The notes: generated by a model not told the origin, from the sequence alone. A DNA stretch of 62,024 nt from an uncultured Rubrobacteraceae bacterium (GCA_902806085.1 CADCVH010000115.1:1-62024), one strand, 5' to 3'. Numbered from the stretch's first letter, positions 17,706 to 26,647 are shown. Numbers and translations: made by a program.

Positions 17706-18758
17706 TTACCTCAGCCAGGTCGAGATGATGACGCGGAAGACGCCTAGCGGGTAGGCCAACCTCGGGGGCTTCTTCGTCTCGCCGGCGGCGCGGGTCATCA
17801 TGGAGACGGGGACCTGATGGAAGCGTAGCTTGTTCCTGAGGGCTTCCAGGGTGATCTCGTTCGCGTTAAAGCGGTCCTCCCGGAGGTCCATCTTGTGGAG
17901 TTCGGAGACCCGGATCGCGCGGAAGCCGTTCGTGCAGTCGGAGACCTTTACGCCGGTGAGCAGCGAGATCAGGCGCGAGAAGAACACCACCCCGATGTGC
18001 CGCACGCTCCCCGACTCCTCGTAGAAGCCCATAAAGCGGCTGCCCAGCACGAAGTCCGCCTTATCCTCGATGATCGGCCCCACGAGCCGGTCGAGCTCCT
18101 CCGGCTTGTACTGCCCGTCGGCGTCGAGGTTGACGACGGCGAGCGACTGCTCGGCCTGAGCTATCGCGAAGCCGGTCCTGAGGGCGTCGCCCTGGCCCCG
18201 GTTGACGACGTGGGTCACCACGGGCACGCCCTCGGCCCGGGCGAGGGCCGCCGTCGCGTCGGTGGAGCCGTCGTCCACGACGACCGTCTTCACCTCGTGG
18301 CCCAGGACCTCGTCGGGAATGCGGCGCAGGACGCCCTGGATGCCGCCCTCCTCGTCGTAGGCGGGGACGATTATCAGGATCTCGCCGGGGTGTCCTTCGA
18401 GCCTCTCTTTCGGCGAGAGGTGCTTCTCCTCGTAATCCCTGACTGCGAGGCCGGTGACGATCTCGCCGCTCCTGCGTCCCGCCGCCCTGACCCGCGCGAG
18501 CAGGTTCAAGAAGAGCGCGAAGAGCAAGAGGTTGGCGAGGCCCAGGAGGGCGAAGGCTCGGTTCTCCAGGCCGAGCAGGCGGCTCACCGGCTCGAAGATC
18601 TGGGGCACCACGGAGACGAGCGCTACGCCGAGGGCGATCACGAACGAGAGGAGCAGGTCGAGCCTGCTCCCCCCGCCGCGGAACTTGAAGAAGCCGTAAG
18701 CCGCGAACAACAGCGCTATGACGACGCCGGCGATGCTTATGTGTTCGGACTGCAGCAT
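17706..18758 (-). CDS. DUF2304-GT2 fusion glycosyltransferase (dolichyl/polyprenyl-phosphate sugar synthase type)
   Basis: Residues 1-95 form a DUF2304-like block with three hydrophobic helices (IAGVVIALLFAAYGF, LLLSFVIALGVALVSVVP, FALLGLANLLLFALFLNLL). Residues 125-350 are a GT2 domain: IIVPAYDEEGGIQGVL, VVVDDGSTDAT, VNRGQGDALRTGF, the metal-binding NLDADGQYKPEEL and SRFMG. This pairing is common in enzymes that load sugars on polyprenyl phosphate. ATG shares one base with the stop of the UDP-sulfoquinovose synthase gene, so the two are translationally coupled and this enzyme is the best candidate user of UDP-sulfoquinovose. Confidence 0.85.
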   Translation of the reverse strand: MLQSEHISIAGVVIALLFAAYGFFKFRGGGSRLDLLLSFVIALGVALVSVVPQIFEPVSRLLGLENRAFALLGLANLLLFALFLNLLARVRAAGRRSGEIVTGLAVRDYEEKHLSPKERLEGHPGEILIIVPAYDEEGGIQGVLRRIPDEVLGHEVKTVVVDDGSTDATAALARAEGVPVVTHVVNRGQGDALRTGFAIAQAEQSLAVVNLDADGQYKPEELDRLVGPIIEDKADFVLGSRFMGFYEESGSVRHIGVVFFSRLISLLTGVKVSDCTNGFRAIRVSELHKMDLREDRFNANEITLEALRNKLRFHQVPVSMMTRAAGETKKPPRLAYPLGVFRVIISTWLR

Positions 18759-19954
18759 CAGATCTTGCTCGGCTCCGCGGGCGCCTTGTCCTGCGGCCTC
18801 CACAGCGAGGTGGCGGGGATCTTCGAGGTGTCGCAGCGGTGGGCGTACTTGCGCGCTATCTCGGTGACCTCCTCCAGCAACCCTTCGCTCAGGGTCGTCG
18901 GTTGCAGGCCCAGGTCCAGGAAGCGATCGTTGCGGACGTGCAGATCGTTCTCGGCGGCCTCGTTGCGCGGGTTCTGCACGTAGTCTATCTCAGCGCCCGT
19001 GCGCTCGGAGACCAGCTTGGCGAGGTCGCGCAAACGGTGGGTCTCGGTCATCTGGTTGTAGACGTTGACGCGGTCGCCCCTCTCGGGCGGGTTCTCAAGC
19101 GCGAGCTGTATGCAGCGCACGGTGTCCTGGATGTGGATGAAAGCGCGGGTCTGGCCGCCCGTGCCGTGGACGGTGAGCGGGTAGCCTACGGCGGCCTGCA
19201 TCAAAAAGCGGTTGAGGACGGTGCCGTAGTCGCCGTCGTAGTCGAAGCGGTTTATGAGGCGCTCGTCCAGCCTGGTCTCCGCGGTCTGGGTCCCCCAAAC
19301 GATGCCCTGATGCAGATCGGTGACGCGCGTCCCGTCGTTCTTGTTGTAGTAGGCGAACATGAGCTGATCCTGGGTCTTGGTCATGTGGTAGATGCTGCCC
19401 GGGTTCGACGGGTAGAGGATCTCCTGCTCCACGAGCTCGCCCTCTTCGGTCTCGACCTTGACCGTCAGGTACCCCTCGGGGATCTGCATCCCGGCCGTGC
19501 CGTAACCGTAGACGCCCATGGTCCCTAGGTGCACCACGTGGATGTCGAGCCCGCTCTCGGTGATCGCCGCCAGCAGGTTGTTGGTCGCGTTGAGGTTGTT
19601 GTCCACGGTGTAGCGCTTGTGGGAGCTGGACTTCATCGAGTAGGGCGCGGCCCGCTGCTCGGCGAAGTGGATGACCGCGTCGGGCTGCCACTCGAGGAGC
19701 AGGTCCAGAAGCCGCTGGTAATTCTCGGCGACGTTGATGCTGCGGAAGTCTATCCGGTTGCCGGTCAGCTCCTCCCAGACGCCGAGGCGCTCGCCCATAG
19801 GGCGGATCGGGGTGAGGGATTCGCATTCCAACTCGATGTCTATCTTGCGCCGGGAGAGGTTGTCGACCACGGCCACCTCGTATCCTTGCGCCGAGAGGTG
19901 CAGCGAGGTGGGCCAGCCGCAGAAGCCGTCGCCACCTAGAACGAGTACCTTCAT
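18758..19954 (-). CDS. sqdB: UDP-sulfoquinovose synthase (SQD1/SqdB/Agl3 type)
   Basis: Atypical short-chain dehydrogenase that makes UDP-sulfoquinovose from UDP-glucose and sulfite. Diagnostic signs are GGDGFCGWPTSLHL at residues 7-20, VDNLSRRKID, HFAEQRAAPYSMKS (about 96-109), HLGTMGVYGYG with Thr145, and YHMTKTQD with Tyr189/Lys193. The long insert carrying TVKVETEEGELVEQEI and QGIVWGTQTAET is typical of the SQD1 group and absent from ordinary epimerases. Length (398 aa) matches the family. ATG 19954 has AAGGGAG upstream. In plants and phototrophs it feeds sulfolipid, and in Sulfolobales an N-glycan. No GT4 SqdX/SQD2 is seen here; a GT2 follows directly. Confidence 0.9.
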   Translation of the reverse strand: MKVLVLGGDGFCGWPTSLHLSAQGYEVAVVDNLSRRKIDIELECESLTPIRPMGERLGVWEELTGNRIDFRSINVAENYQRLLDLLLEWQPDAVIHFAEQRAAPYSMKSSSHKRYTVDNNLNATNNLLAAITESGLDIHVVHLGTMGVYGYGTAGMQIPEGYLTVKVETEEGELVEQEILYPSNPGSIYHMTKTQDQLMFAYYNKNDGTRVTDLHQGIVWGTQTAETRLDERLINRFDYDGDYGTVLNRFLMQAAVGYPLTVHGTGGQTRAFIHIQDTVRCIQLALENPPERGDRVNVYNQMTETHRLRDLAKLVSERTGAEIDYVQNPRNEAAENDLHVRNDRFLDLGLQPTTLSEGLLEEVTEIARKYAHRCDTSKIPATSLWRPQDKAPAEPSKI

Positions 19955-20061
19955 CTTTCCGTGCTCCCTTCTTCCGGGCATCTACCGCGGATCATCCACC
20001 GCTCTCTTCCGTGTCCGGACCCGCGAAACGCGCGCCAGCCGTCGATTGTAGAGGATAAACT

Positions 20062-20089
20062 GTTAAACGGTTCTTAAACCCCGGTAAAC
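20062..20089 (+). promoter_or_regulatory. phased TTAAAC-type repeats (Pho-box-like)
   Basis: GTTAAAC (20062), CTTAAAC (20073) and GGTAAAC (20083) recur at 11 and 10 bp in the region between sqdB and the DUF2723 gene. Direct repeats one helical turn apart are the usual layout of PhoB/PhoP-type response-regulator sites; the assignment is inference. Confidence 0.55.
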
Positions 20090-20160
20090 GCTCTGTTTGA
20101 CCTCTCCGGCGGCCCGGCAGGGCGGGCCCCGTCCGTCCGGCTCTTACCCGACGGCGGCTA

Positions 20161-20186
20161 TATTAACCCATATTAACGTCTATTAA
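20161..20186 (+). promoter_or_regulatory. three TATTAA repeats at exact 10-bp period
   Basis: TATTAAC, TATTAAC and TATTAAT begin at 20161, 20171 and 20181, just 25-50 bp before the DUF2723 start. Their exact 10-bp phasing suggests a protein-binding array; it may include the -10 region. Confidence 0.55.
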
Positions 20187-20210
20187 TAACCCACGGTCGG
20201 CTAGAGTACA

Positions 20211-21872
20211 ATGTCCCGGCCCCAAACGCGACCGAGGATGTTTCGAGATTTGGCTACGGACCGAGACCCAGGCGGCAGGACCCTCGCCCCGTCGGGCTCC
20301 CTTCCGAGCGGCAAGGGCCGCCCCGGCAGATTGGGTCCCGCGCTCGCGGGCGCTGCGGCCGGCCTGTTCGTCTTCGTGCTGTACCTGAGGACCCTCGCGC
20401 CCACGGTCCTCTACTACGACGACCCCGACATGCTCGACGCCGTGATGCTCCAGATGCAGGTCGCCGTTCTCGGGATCACGCACCCCACCGGCTACCCGAC
20501 GTACCTGTCGCTGACGCACCTTTTCACGTACCTGCCCGTGGGGGACGTCGCCTACAGGGTCAACCTCGGGAGCGCGGCCTACGGCGCTTTGGCGGTCGTG
20601 GTGGTCTTCGGGGCGGGCTACCTGCTGAGCCGACGGGTCGTGGCGGCGGCCGTGGCGGCCGTGGCGTTCGGGCTCGGGGGGGCGATCTGGTCCCAGGCCG
20701 TCATCGCCGAGGTCTACACGATGAACGCCCTCCTGATCTCGCTGACGCTCGTCTCCCTGCTCCTCTGGCGCGACCGCGACCGCGACCGCTACCTGCTGCT
20801 CGCCGCCTTTCTGTGTGGCCTCTGCCTCACCCACCACCTCACGAGCGGCCTGCTGCTCCCCGCGGGCCTCCTCTTCGTCGGCCTCGTGAACTGGCGCCGG
20901 CTGCTCGAGTGGCGCCTGATGCTCCGGTGCGCCGGGCTCTTCTTTTTGGGCCTTACCCCTTACCTCTACCTGCCTATCCGGTCCTGGATGGACGCGCCGA
21001 TGGACGCGAACAACCCGTCCAACTTCGAGCGCTTCTGGTACGTGGTGAGCGGGGGGAACCTCACGGGCTCTTTCTTCGCCTACGGGCCGGCGGAGCTGCC
21101 CGGGAGGCTGCTCTTCTACTGGGGCCACCTCACGGACAACCTCAACCCCATCCTCATCATGGTCGCGCTGACGGGGGCCGCGCTGATGGTCGCGCGCGAC
21201 CGGCCCGTAGGCCTGCTCCTCGGGTTCCTGTACCTCGGGTGGGCGTTCTACTCCATAGAGAACGCCATCCCGGACATCAACCTGTACTTTATCCCGACGT
21301 ACCTGATCCTCTGCCTCTGGGCGGCGGTCGGCCTGGGCGCGCTGCTGACGGAGGCCGAACACCTGGCCGGGCGCCTCCCGCGGACGCCGCGACGGGCGGC
21401 GCTCGGCCTTCTCTGCGTCGCGCTGCTCGTCATCCCGCTCGTCGGGGTGCGGGAGACCTCCGCGGCAAACGACATGAGCGAGGCGAACCTCGGGCGCGAG
21501 CAGGTAGACGCGGTGGCCGAGAAGGCCGCCCCGAACGCGACGATCCTGCACCACCGCAGCAGCATGTGGTACCTGGTCCTCGTCGAGCGGCGCCGCCAGG
21601 ACCTGACCCTCGTCGACCCCTTTCTCCACAACACCCAGGTCGAGTACGCCGACATCGTCTGGCCGGCGGACCTGAGCCTCAAAGAGACGGACCGCCGCTA
21701 CGGCACGAACGACTTCAGCGGGGTAACCTCGGCCAGGATCGCCGCCAGAAAAGGCCCCGTCTACCTCCTCACCAGCTCCTACATCCCAGAGCCCGAACGC
21801 TACGAGGCGTTCGGCTTCAAAGTGGTCGAGGTCGAAGAGAATATCTTGTACAGGCTCGTCCCGAAACGGTGA
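20211..21872 (+). CDS. DUF2723-family polytopic membrane protein (GT-C-like, protein O-mannosyltransferase relative)
   Basis: 553 residues with about ten TM helices. Family signs are YYDDPDMLDAV near residue 69, HPTGYPTYLSLTHLF (91-105), WSQAVIAEVYTMNAL (about 156-170) and LCLTHHLTSGLLLP. These are the conserved pieces of PF11028, proteins thought to use lipid-linked sugars outside the membrane. The soluble C-terminus has ATILHHRSSMWYLVLVE. The ATG at 20211 follows an AT-rich promoter with phased repeats. Divergent from sqdB, suggesting shared regulation; converges with the second sulfatase, with only 8 bp between stops. Confidence 0.85.
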   Translation: MSRPQTRPRMFRDLATDRDPGGRTLAPSGSLPSGKGRPGRLGPALAGAAAGLFVFVLYLRTLAPTVLYYDDPDMLDAVMLQMQVAVLGITHPTGYPTYLSLTHLFTYLPVGDVAYRVNLGSAAYGALAVVVVFGAGYLLSRRVVAAAVAAVAFGLGGAIWSQAVIAEVYTMNALLISLTLVSLLLWRDRDRDRYLLLAAFLCGLCLTHHLTSGLLLPAGLLFVGLVNWRRLLEWRLMLRCAGLFFLGLTPYLYLPIRSWMDAPMDANNPSNFERFWYVVSGGNLTGSFFAYGPAELPGRLLFYWGHLTDNLNPILIMVALTGAALMVARDRPVGLLLGFLYLGWAFYSIENAIPDINLYFIPTYLILCLWAAVGLGALLTEAEHLAGRLPRTPRRAALGLLCVALLVIPLVGVRETSAANDMSEANLGREQVDAVAEKAAPNATILHHRSSMWYLVLVERRRQDLTLVDPFLHNTQVEYADIVWPADLSLKETDRRYGTNDFSGVTSARIAARKGPVYLLTSSYIPEPERYEAFGFKVVEVEENILYRLVPKR

Positions 21873-21880
21873 GCCGCCGA

Positions 21881-23503
21881 CTATTCCGCTTCGGCGGCGC
21901 GGCAGCCGTCGGCCTCGCACTGGCGCAGCGAGTCTAGCTGGGAGTTCAGGCGCCGCAGGAGGTCTTCGGGCGCTTCGCCGTAGATGTTCTCCAGCTGGTG
22001 GGGGTCCTCCCTGAGGTCGTAGAGCTCGTGCTCGCCGGTCTTGTACTCGACGAAGAGGTGGTCCTCGGTCCTCAAGGCCTTGAGCCACGGCCGCCCCCAC
22101 TCCTCGCTCGTCTCGGCGCTGCCCGAGGAGGTCTTGCGCCAGTCGTTCGGCAGCGGGTCCCCTGTGACCAGGGGCGTCACCTGGCTCTCGTTCACGAAGG
22201 GGGGGCGGGGGACGCCGCCCCTCTCGGCCACGGCCTCGACGAGGAACCTCTGGCGCCAGTCTTCCTCCGGCGCGGGCGTCCCGTCGAGCAGCGGCGCCAG
22301 CGAGCGGCCGTCCACGAAGCCCGGCGGGTCCACCCCCGCCAGGTCCGCGAAGGTGGGCGCCAGGTCGTTGTTGAGCACCACGTGGGGCAGCGTCTTCCCC
22401 TCCGCCACGCCCGGGCCGCGCACCACCAGCGGCACCCTTACGTCCTCCTCGTAGGCCGTCCACTTGCCCGCCCCCAGGCGGTGCTGGCCCAGGTGGAAGC
22501 CGTTGTCTGAGGTGAAGAACACGTAGGTGCTCTCGAGCTCCCCCGTCTCGCGCAGGGCGTCGAAGAGCTCGCCGAGCATGTCGTCGACGGCCAGCATGGA
22601 TCGGAGGCGCTTTTTGTGGAGCTCCTGCATGTAGGCCACCTGGTCCGGGCCCAGGGGCGGGTTGTCCCGGATCCATCGGGGCTTGTCGGAGACGTCCCCC
22701 TCGTCGAAGGAGGGCGGGCGCGGGAGCCCCGCGTCTTTTAGGGCGTTCTTGTGGCGGGGGGCTGGGGTTGCCGGCTGGTGGGGGGCCTTGGTGCCGAGCC
22801 ACATCAGGAAGGGGCGGTCGGTGGTGAAGAAGGGCGGGTCGGCCCCGGCGGTGCGCCCGACGTAGTCTGCGGCCTTGTCAGAGAGCACGTCGTCCAGGTG
22901 GTAGCGGTTGGGGTCGTAGTTGATGATGGCGCCGTTCTCGTTGAGGGAGTTGGAGAGGAAGTTGCCCGAGATGCCGTACCACTCGTCCCACCCAGGCGGG
23001 ACGTAGTCGCCGTAGTAGGCGTTGAGGTACTTGCCGAAGAACGAGGTCCGGTAGCCTTCTTCCTGTAGCCAGGTGGCCATCGTGGAGTCCTCGTGGCCCA
23101 GGAAGCGGAACTTCTGGAAGCCGCCGCGCGGCGGCTCGTTGGAGAGGACCTGGTGGTTGTGGGCGTACTGGCCGCGCAGGGTCGTCGCCCGGGCCGGGCA
23201 GCACAGGGAGTTGGTCACGAACGAGTTCTCGAAGGTGGTGCCCTCTTGCATGAGGGCCCTCAGGTTGGGCATGTGCTCCAGGGACTCCGGGTTGATGTCC
23301 TGCGCGGCGAGATCGTCCGTGAGGATCAGGACCACGTTCGGGCGTTCGGGCTCTTCGTCCTTCCGCTCGGGCTGCTGCTGGCCCTCGGCGGTCGGAAGGC
23401 AGGAGATGGGCGCGCAGAGGAGGGCCAGCAGGAGAACCATCCGGCCGACCTTCAGGAGCGCGCTCTCCGATCTACCCTCGCCAGAACCCAATCTCTCACC
23501 CAC
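21881..23503 (-). CDS. exported arylsulfatase, cysteine-type
   Basis: Sulfatase of about 540 residues. An N-terminal hydrophobic stretch MVLLLALLCAPISC ends at a possible lipobox Cys. The core starts PNVVLILTDDLAAQDI (metal Asp pair), and the active site NSLCCPARATTLRGQYAHNH fits C-x-P-x-R with formylglycine Cys. KTYLNAY-like HGKY and TSDNGFHLGQHRLGAGK (metal and His) complete it. The C-terminal ELYDLREDPHQLENIY is typical of choline/heparan-type sulfatases. Likely removes sulfate esters from extracellular or envelope glycans. The start is uncertain: 23503, or the Met at 23440 that opens the signal peptide. Confidence 0.88.
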   Translation of the reverse strand: MGERLGSGEGRSESALLKVGRMVLLLALLCAPISCLPTAEGQQQPERKDEEPERPNVVLILTDDLAAQDINPESLEHMPNLRALMQEGTTFENSFVTNSLCCPARATTLRGQYAHNHQVLSNEPPRGGFQKFRFLGHEDSTMATWLQEEGYRTSFFGKYLNAYYGDYVPPGWDEWYGISGNFLSNSLNENGAIINYDPNRYHLDDVLSDKAADYVGRTAGADPPFFTTDRPFLMWLGTKAPHQPATPAPRHKNALKDAGLPRPPSFDEGDVSDKPRWIRDNPPLGPDQVAYMQELHKKRLRSMLAVDDMLGELFDALRETGELESTYVFFTSDNGFHLGQHRLGAGKWTAYEEDVRVPLVVRGPGVAEGKTLPHVVLNNDLAPTFADLAGVDPPGFVDGRSLAPLLDGTPAPEEDWRQRFLVEAVAERGGVPRPPFVNESQVTPLVTGDPLPNDWRKTSSGSAETSEEWGRPWLKALRTEDHLFVEYKTGEHELYDLREDPHQLENIYGEAPEDLLRRLNSQLDSLRQCEADGCRAAEAE

Positions 23504-23673
23504 CGCGCGGCCCAGGGTCCGCGAACGTTACGCTTTCTATACCCTTCGCGTTGCCCGCGCACGCGCTTTGCGGACGGGGTCCCTATTGGAACCGAAAACT
23601 TTGTTATACATTCTGGCGATGTGCGAGTCCACTTCCGGGGGGTCCAGATGGTAGCGAGCGGGGAGGACGGCGG

Positions 23674-25737
23674 GTGCTTATAGACCTGATGCGGGCCGTC
23701 CCGGTGGCCCTCCTCGTCGGCCTCGTCCCCGGCTACTTCTGGGTGAGGTGCCTGGCGGCCACCGAGGACCTGGCCGAACGCCTCGCCTACGCGATAGCCC
23801 TCTCCGTGACCCTCGTCCCGGCCACGGCCCTGATCTTCGCCAGCCTCTTCGGAACGGGCGTCACCACGACGGTCTCCGTCCTTTCCGTGGTCCTCGTGTT
23901 CTCCGCCGGGCTCGCCGCCAGGCTCCTGTTCGGGCCGGCGAAGGAGCCGGCGGGTCCCCTGGCCCCCCTCCCGCCGCCGCCGGACGTCGCGACGCTCGTG
24001 CCGCTGTGCCTGGCGTTGTTGCTGGCGCTCGGCACGTTCTTCGGGTTCCCCGGGGAATGGGCCATGATCCCGGCCGCGGCCCTCGTCGTCCTGGCGGGCG
24101 TCCTCTACTGGCTCTCCCTCCGGCGGAGGGGCCGGGCCGACGCCGAACCGGGGGAGGAGGCGTCGCCTGCTGTCGTTTACGGTCTGCTCTGCGTGGCGCT
24201 GTTGCTGGCGCTGGCGCGGGGGTACCTCGGGCCGCTCCTCAACGGCTGGCCTTTTCCGCGGGGGGTCGACCGTTACGAGCACGCTATCATGACGAGCATG
24301 ATGGCCGAGGGCGGTTCCACGGAATCGTTCATGCTCTATCCGCCGGGTTTCCACGCGCTCTCCGCCATGATCTCCAACCTCAGCGGCCTGGAGCCGATGG
24401 CCCTCTTTCCCGCCCTCGCCCCGGCGCTGCTCGCGCTGACCTCGCTGTCGAGCTACGCCCTCGCGGCGCGGTTGTGGGGGAGGCCGGCCGGCGTGGCGGC
24501 GGCGTTTCTCTCCGGGCCCGTGCTCGGGGGGGCGTATCTGCACTTCGCCGAGGCGCGGTATCCGAACTTCGTGGGGGAGCAGGTCATCATAATCCTGGCG
24601 GTGGCCGCCCTGATCGGGACGTACGCCAACCCGACCGTCCGGGCCGGCCTGCTCCTGGCCCTGCTCGGCTCGTCGGCGGTCTTCTACCACCAGATCGCGG
24701 GCTACGTCATGGCCGTGCTGCTCGCGGTCGTCACCCTGGCCTTCCTCCCGTACCTGCTGCTCCGCCACCGCAGGACCGGCCTCGCCCTCCTCGCCTCGCT
24801 GGCCCTCCTCTTCGTGCTGGCCGCGGCCTTCGCCTGGGACACCTACGACCTGCCGGACCTCGTCGCCGGCCTGTTTGGCGATTCCGAGACCGGGCGGGGC
24901 GGTGAGGCGGTGGAGATGGCCATAGGCACCAAGCCGGCCAACCACCCGACGTACCTTCTCGTGACGATCACGGCCCCCGTCCTCTGGCTCGGCCTCTTCG
25001 GGGCGCTGATGCTCCTCCCGAACCGCACGAACGGCAGCATGCCGGCGAGGCTGGCGCACCTTACTCTGCTCGTGTGGGCCGCCCTCCTCTTCGTCGGCAG
25101 CCAGACGAGCTACTCCGGCTTCCCCGACCGCTTCGACCGGGACCTCGGCGCCCCCCTCGCCCTGCTCGCCGCCCCGGCGCTGGTGCTGCTCCTGCGCGCA
25201 ACCCCCCGGCTCGCGCCCTCGCGCGCCGCCCTGGCCGCCACCCTGCTCGCGGCCCTGTTGTCGGCGGGGCTGCTGGTCGTCCAGACGACGCGCAACCTGG
25301 AGGAGGCGGCGGGCCCGAGCGAGCGCCCCAGGGACAGGCCGGCCACGCCCGAGGTCGCCGCCGCCGGGTCCTGGCTGGGCGAGAACAACGAGGGCGGCAG
25401 CATCGTGGCGACGCCCTACCTCGACTACGTCCCGAGCCGCGGGATGCTCGCGATGGGCGGATACACGGAGATGCAGTCCTACGATTACGCCCGCATCCTG
25501 CGCGCGAGGGACCTCCCCCCCTTCGGCAAAGGCCCCCTCCTGGACGCCCTGTGGGTGCTCAAACACCCCACCGGGGAGAAGACGCAACGCATCATGCAGG
25601 AGAACGACGTGCGGTACGTGATCTTCCACAAGCGATACCCCGGCATAAGCTGGCTCCCCTACGCCCAGAACAGAGACCTCTACAGGATCGCCTACCAGAA
25701 CCCGGGCGTCGTCATCTTCGAGCCCCGCGACCCCTGA
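23674..25737 (+). CDS. large polytopic membrane protein, GT-C-like (paralogue B)
   Basis: About 687 residues. Some fourteen hydrophobic helices are followed by a soluble C-terminal part beginning near LGENNEGGSIVATPYLDY. Strong similarity with 27295-29421: LARGYLGPLLNGWPFPRGVD versus LARGYVGPVLHDWPFMRGVD, shared MLYPPGFH/LIYPPGFH, and VPSRGMLAMGGYTEMQSYDY versus VPSRMMLAMGDYSALQSFEY. The C-terminal fold resembles that of ArnT/STT3-like glycosyltransferases. GTG start with GGGAGGACGG upstream; longer frames lack support. It likely transfers or polymerises a lipid-linked sugar. Confidence 0.8.
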   Translation: MLIDLMRAVPVALLVGLVPGYFWVRCLAATEDLAERLAYAIALSVTLVPATALIFASLFGTGVTTTVSVLSVVLVFSAGLAARLLFGPAKEPAGPLAPLPPPPDVATLVPLCLALLLALGTFFGFPGEWAMIPAAALVVLAGVLYWLSLRRRGRADAEPGEEASPAVVYGLLCVALLLALARGYLGPLLNGWPFPRGVDRYEHAIMTSMMAEGGSTESFMLYPPGFHALSAMISNLSGLEPMALFPALAPALLALTSLSSYALAARLWGRPAGVAAAFLSGPVLGGAYLHFAEARYPNFVGEQVIIILAVAALIGTYANPTVRAGLLLALLGSSAVFYHQIAGYVMAVLLAVVTLAFLPYLLLRHRRTGLALLASLALLFVLAAAFAWDTYDLPDLVAGLFGDSETGRGGEAVEMAIGTKPANHPTYLLVTITAPVLWLGLFGALMLLPNRTNGSMPARLAHLTLLVWAALLFVGSQTSYSGFPDRFDRDLGAPLALLAAPALVLLLRATPRLAPSRAALAATLLAALLSAGLLVVQTTRNLEEAAGPSERPRDRPATPEVAAAGSWLGENNEGGSIVATPYLDYVPSRGMLAMGGYTEMQSYDYARILRARDLPPFGKGPLLDALWVLKHPTGEKTQRIMQENDVRYVIFHKRYPGISWLPYAQNRDLYRIAYQNPGVVIFEPRDP

Positions 25738-26335
25738 CGACGGCTCCCTCGATCGGCAAGGCCGAAACGGGGTGATCTCACAGGGTCCGCGCAACCTCGG
25801 GCGTCCGCGCCCCCCGGCAAAGACCATCCGGCTTCAATACTGCCCAAAGGTGTGAGTAGCCGGTAATTCCCGCGTATTGGAGGGGGAGAAGGGAGGTGTA
25901 GAGGGCGATACGGGTCCTGACAGCGGCTTGCGGAAGGGTCGATCCTTCCCGGGACGGGCACGAGGCTCGAGGCCGCCTCCTTCGGAGGCTTCTCTGGGCA
26001 TCGGGGGCGCGCGTCGGGGAGGGGGCCTCGCCGGGCACCCTTCGAAACCTAGAGCCTCAAAGCCTCGAACCCGAACAAAACCTGCGGTCCAACCTTTACG
26101 AACGCCGCTGTGAGGACGCTGCAGAACGGCAGCGGGCGCGGCTGCAAAAGCGGGCCGTCCCGTACCCGGCCGGACCCTAAAGCAACCGGACCGGCCGGCG
26201 GAGGACGACCGGCGCGATAGGATGGGTGCCGGGCGGGCCGCGGCGGTCTGGCCCAGGGAACGGCTCGGAAGGCAGCCCTTATGCCACAGGGCGTCCGCGG
26301 GGGCGGTGGCGCGAACCGGTGGGGAGGTAGCGGCG
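25738..26335. other. 598-bp intergenic region without a credible gene
   Basis: Frames across it are long only because of GC content. It contains two stem-loops (25932-25949, GGAAGG/CCTTCC; 25975-25989, GCCTCC-TTC-GGAGGC followed by a short T-rich stretch) and one copy of the dispersed repeat (26043-26066). The second hairpin could terminate transcription of the preceding gene. Confidence 0.5.
26043..26066 (-). repeat. dispersed 15-bp-period repeat, minus orientation
   Basis: On the minus strand this reads GAGGCTTTGAGGCTCTAGGTTTCG, matching the AGGTTTTGAGGTTCTAGG family found at the left edge and at 30.7 kb. No partner in the other orientation was seen close by. Confidence 0.6.
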
Positions 26336-26647
26336 ATGCAAGAACGGCGCGAGCAGCTAGCCGATAGGCTGCGTAAGGCGGAGCAGGCGCGGGACCTCCT
26401 GAGGGAACTGGAGCGTCGTCTGAAGGACAGGGATGGCACACAGGCGGAGGACCAACCGACGCAACTGGAACGGCTGGCGCAGACCCTGCCGGAGGCGGAC
26501 CGCATACGTTGGCTGATCGAGTCCGCCGCCGGGTCCGCGAGGGCGGACCGTTCGGCGAAGGCCGGCTCCGACGTTAGCCGTTCCCGCTCCGCCATCGAGG
26601 GGGAGATCTCGACGCTTCGGGGCACCCTCGAACGCGGGGTCACGTAG
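26336..26647 (+). CDS. small coiled-coil protein, paralogue 2
   Basis: 103 residues. The N-terminal two thirds is a continuous charged helix (REQLADRLRKAEQARDLLRE and onwards), followed by AEADRIRWLIES and a Ser/Arg-rich tail with EGEISTLRGTLERG. The start ATG has GGGGAGGTAGCGGCG upstream, closely resembling the leader of the gene at 14883, with which it shares its helix sequence. It lies between two polytopic glycan proteins. Function unknown; a scaffold or assembly role is a guess. Confidence 0.7.
   Translation: MQERREQLADRLRKAEQARDLLRELERRLKDRDGTQAEDQPTQLERLAQTLPEADRIRWLIESAAGSARADRSAKAGSDVSRSRSAIEGEISTLRGTLERGVT

Noticed and set aside
20163-22802. 879-aa minus-strand frame across DUF2723
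   Set aside because: Gly/Arg/Ala-rich translation without domains; real genes on both strands explain the region.
23452-25827. 791-aa minus-strand frame opposite paralogue B
   Set aside because: Charged low-complexity shadow of a membrane-protein gene.
25834-26643. 269-aa minus-strand frame in the gap near 26 kb
   Set aside because: Ser/Arg/Pro-rich, crosses two hairpins and overlaps the well-supported coiled-coil gene in antisense.
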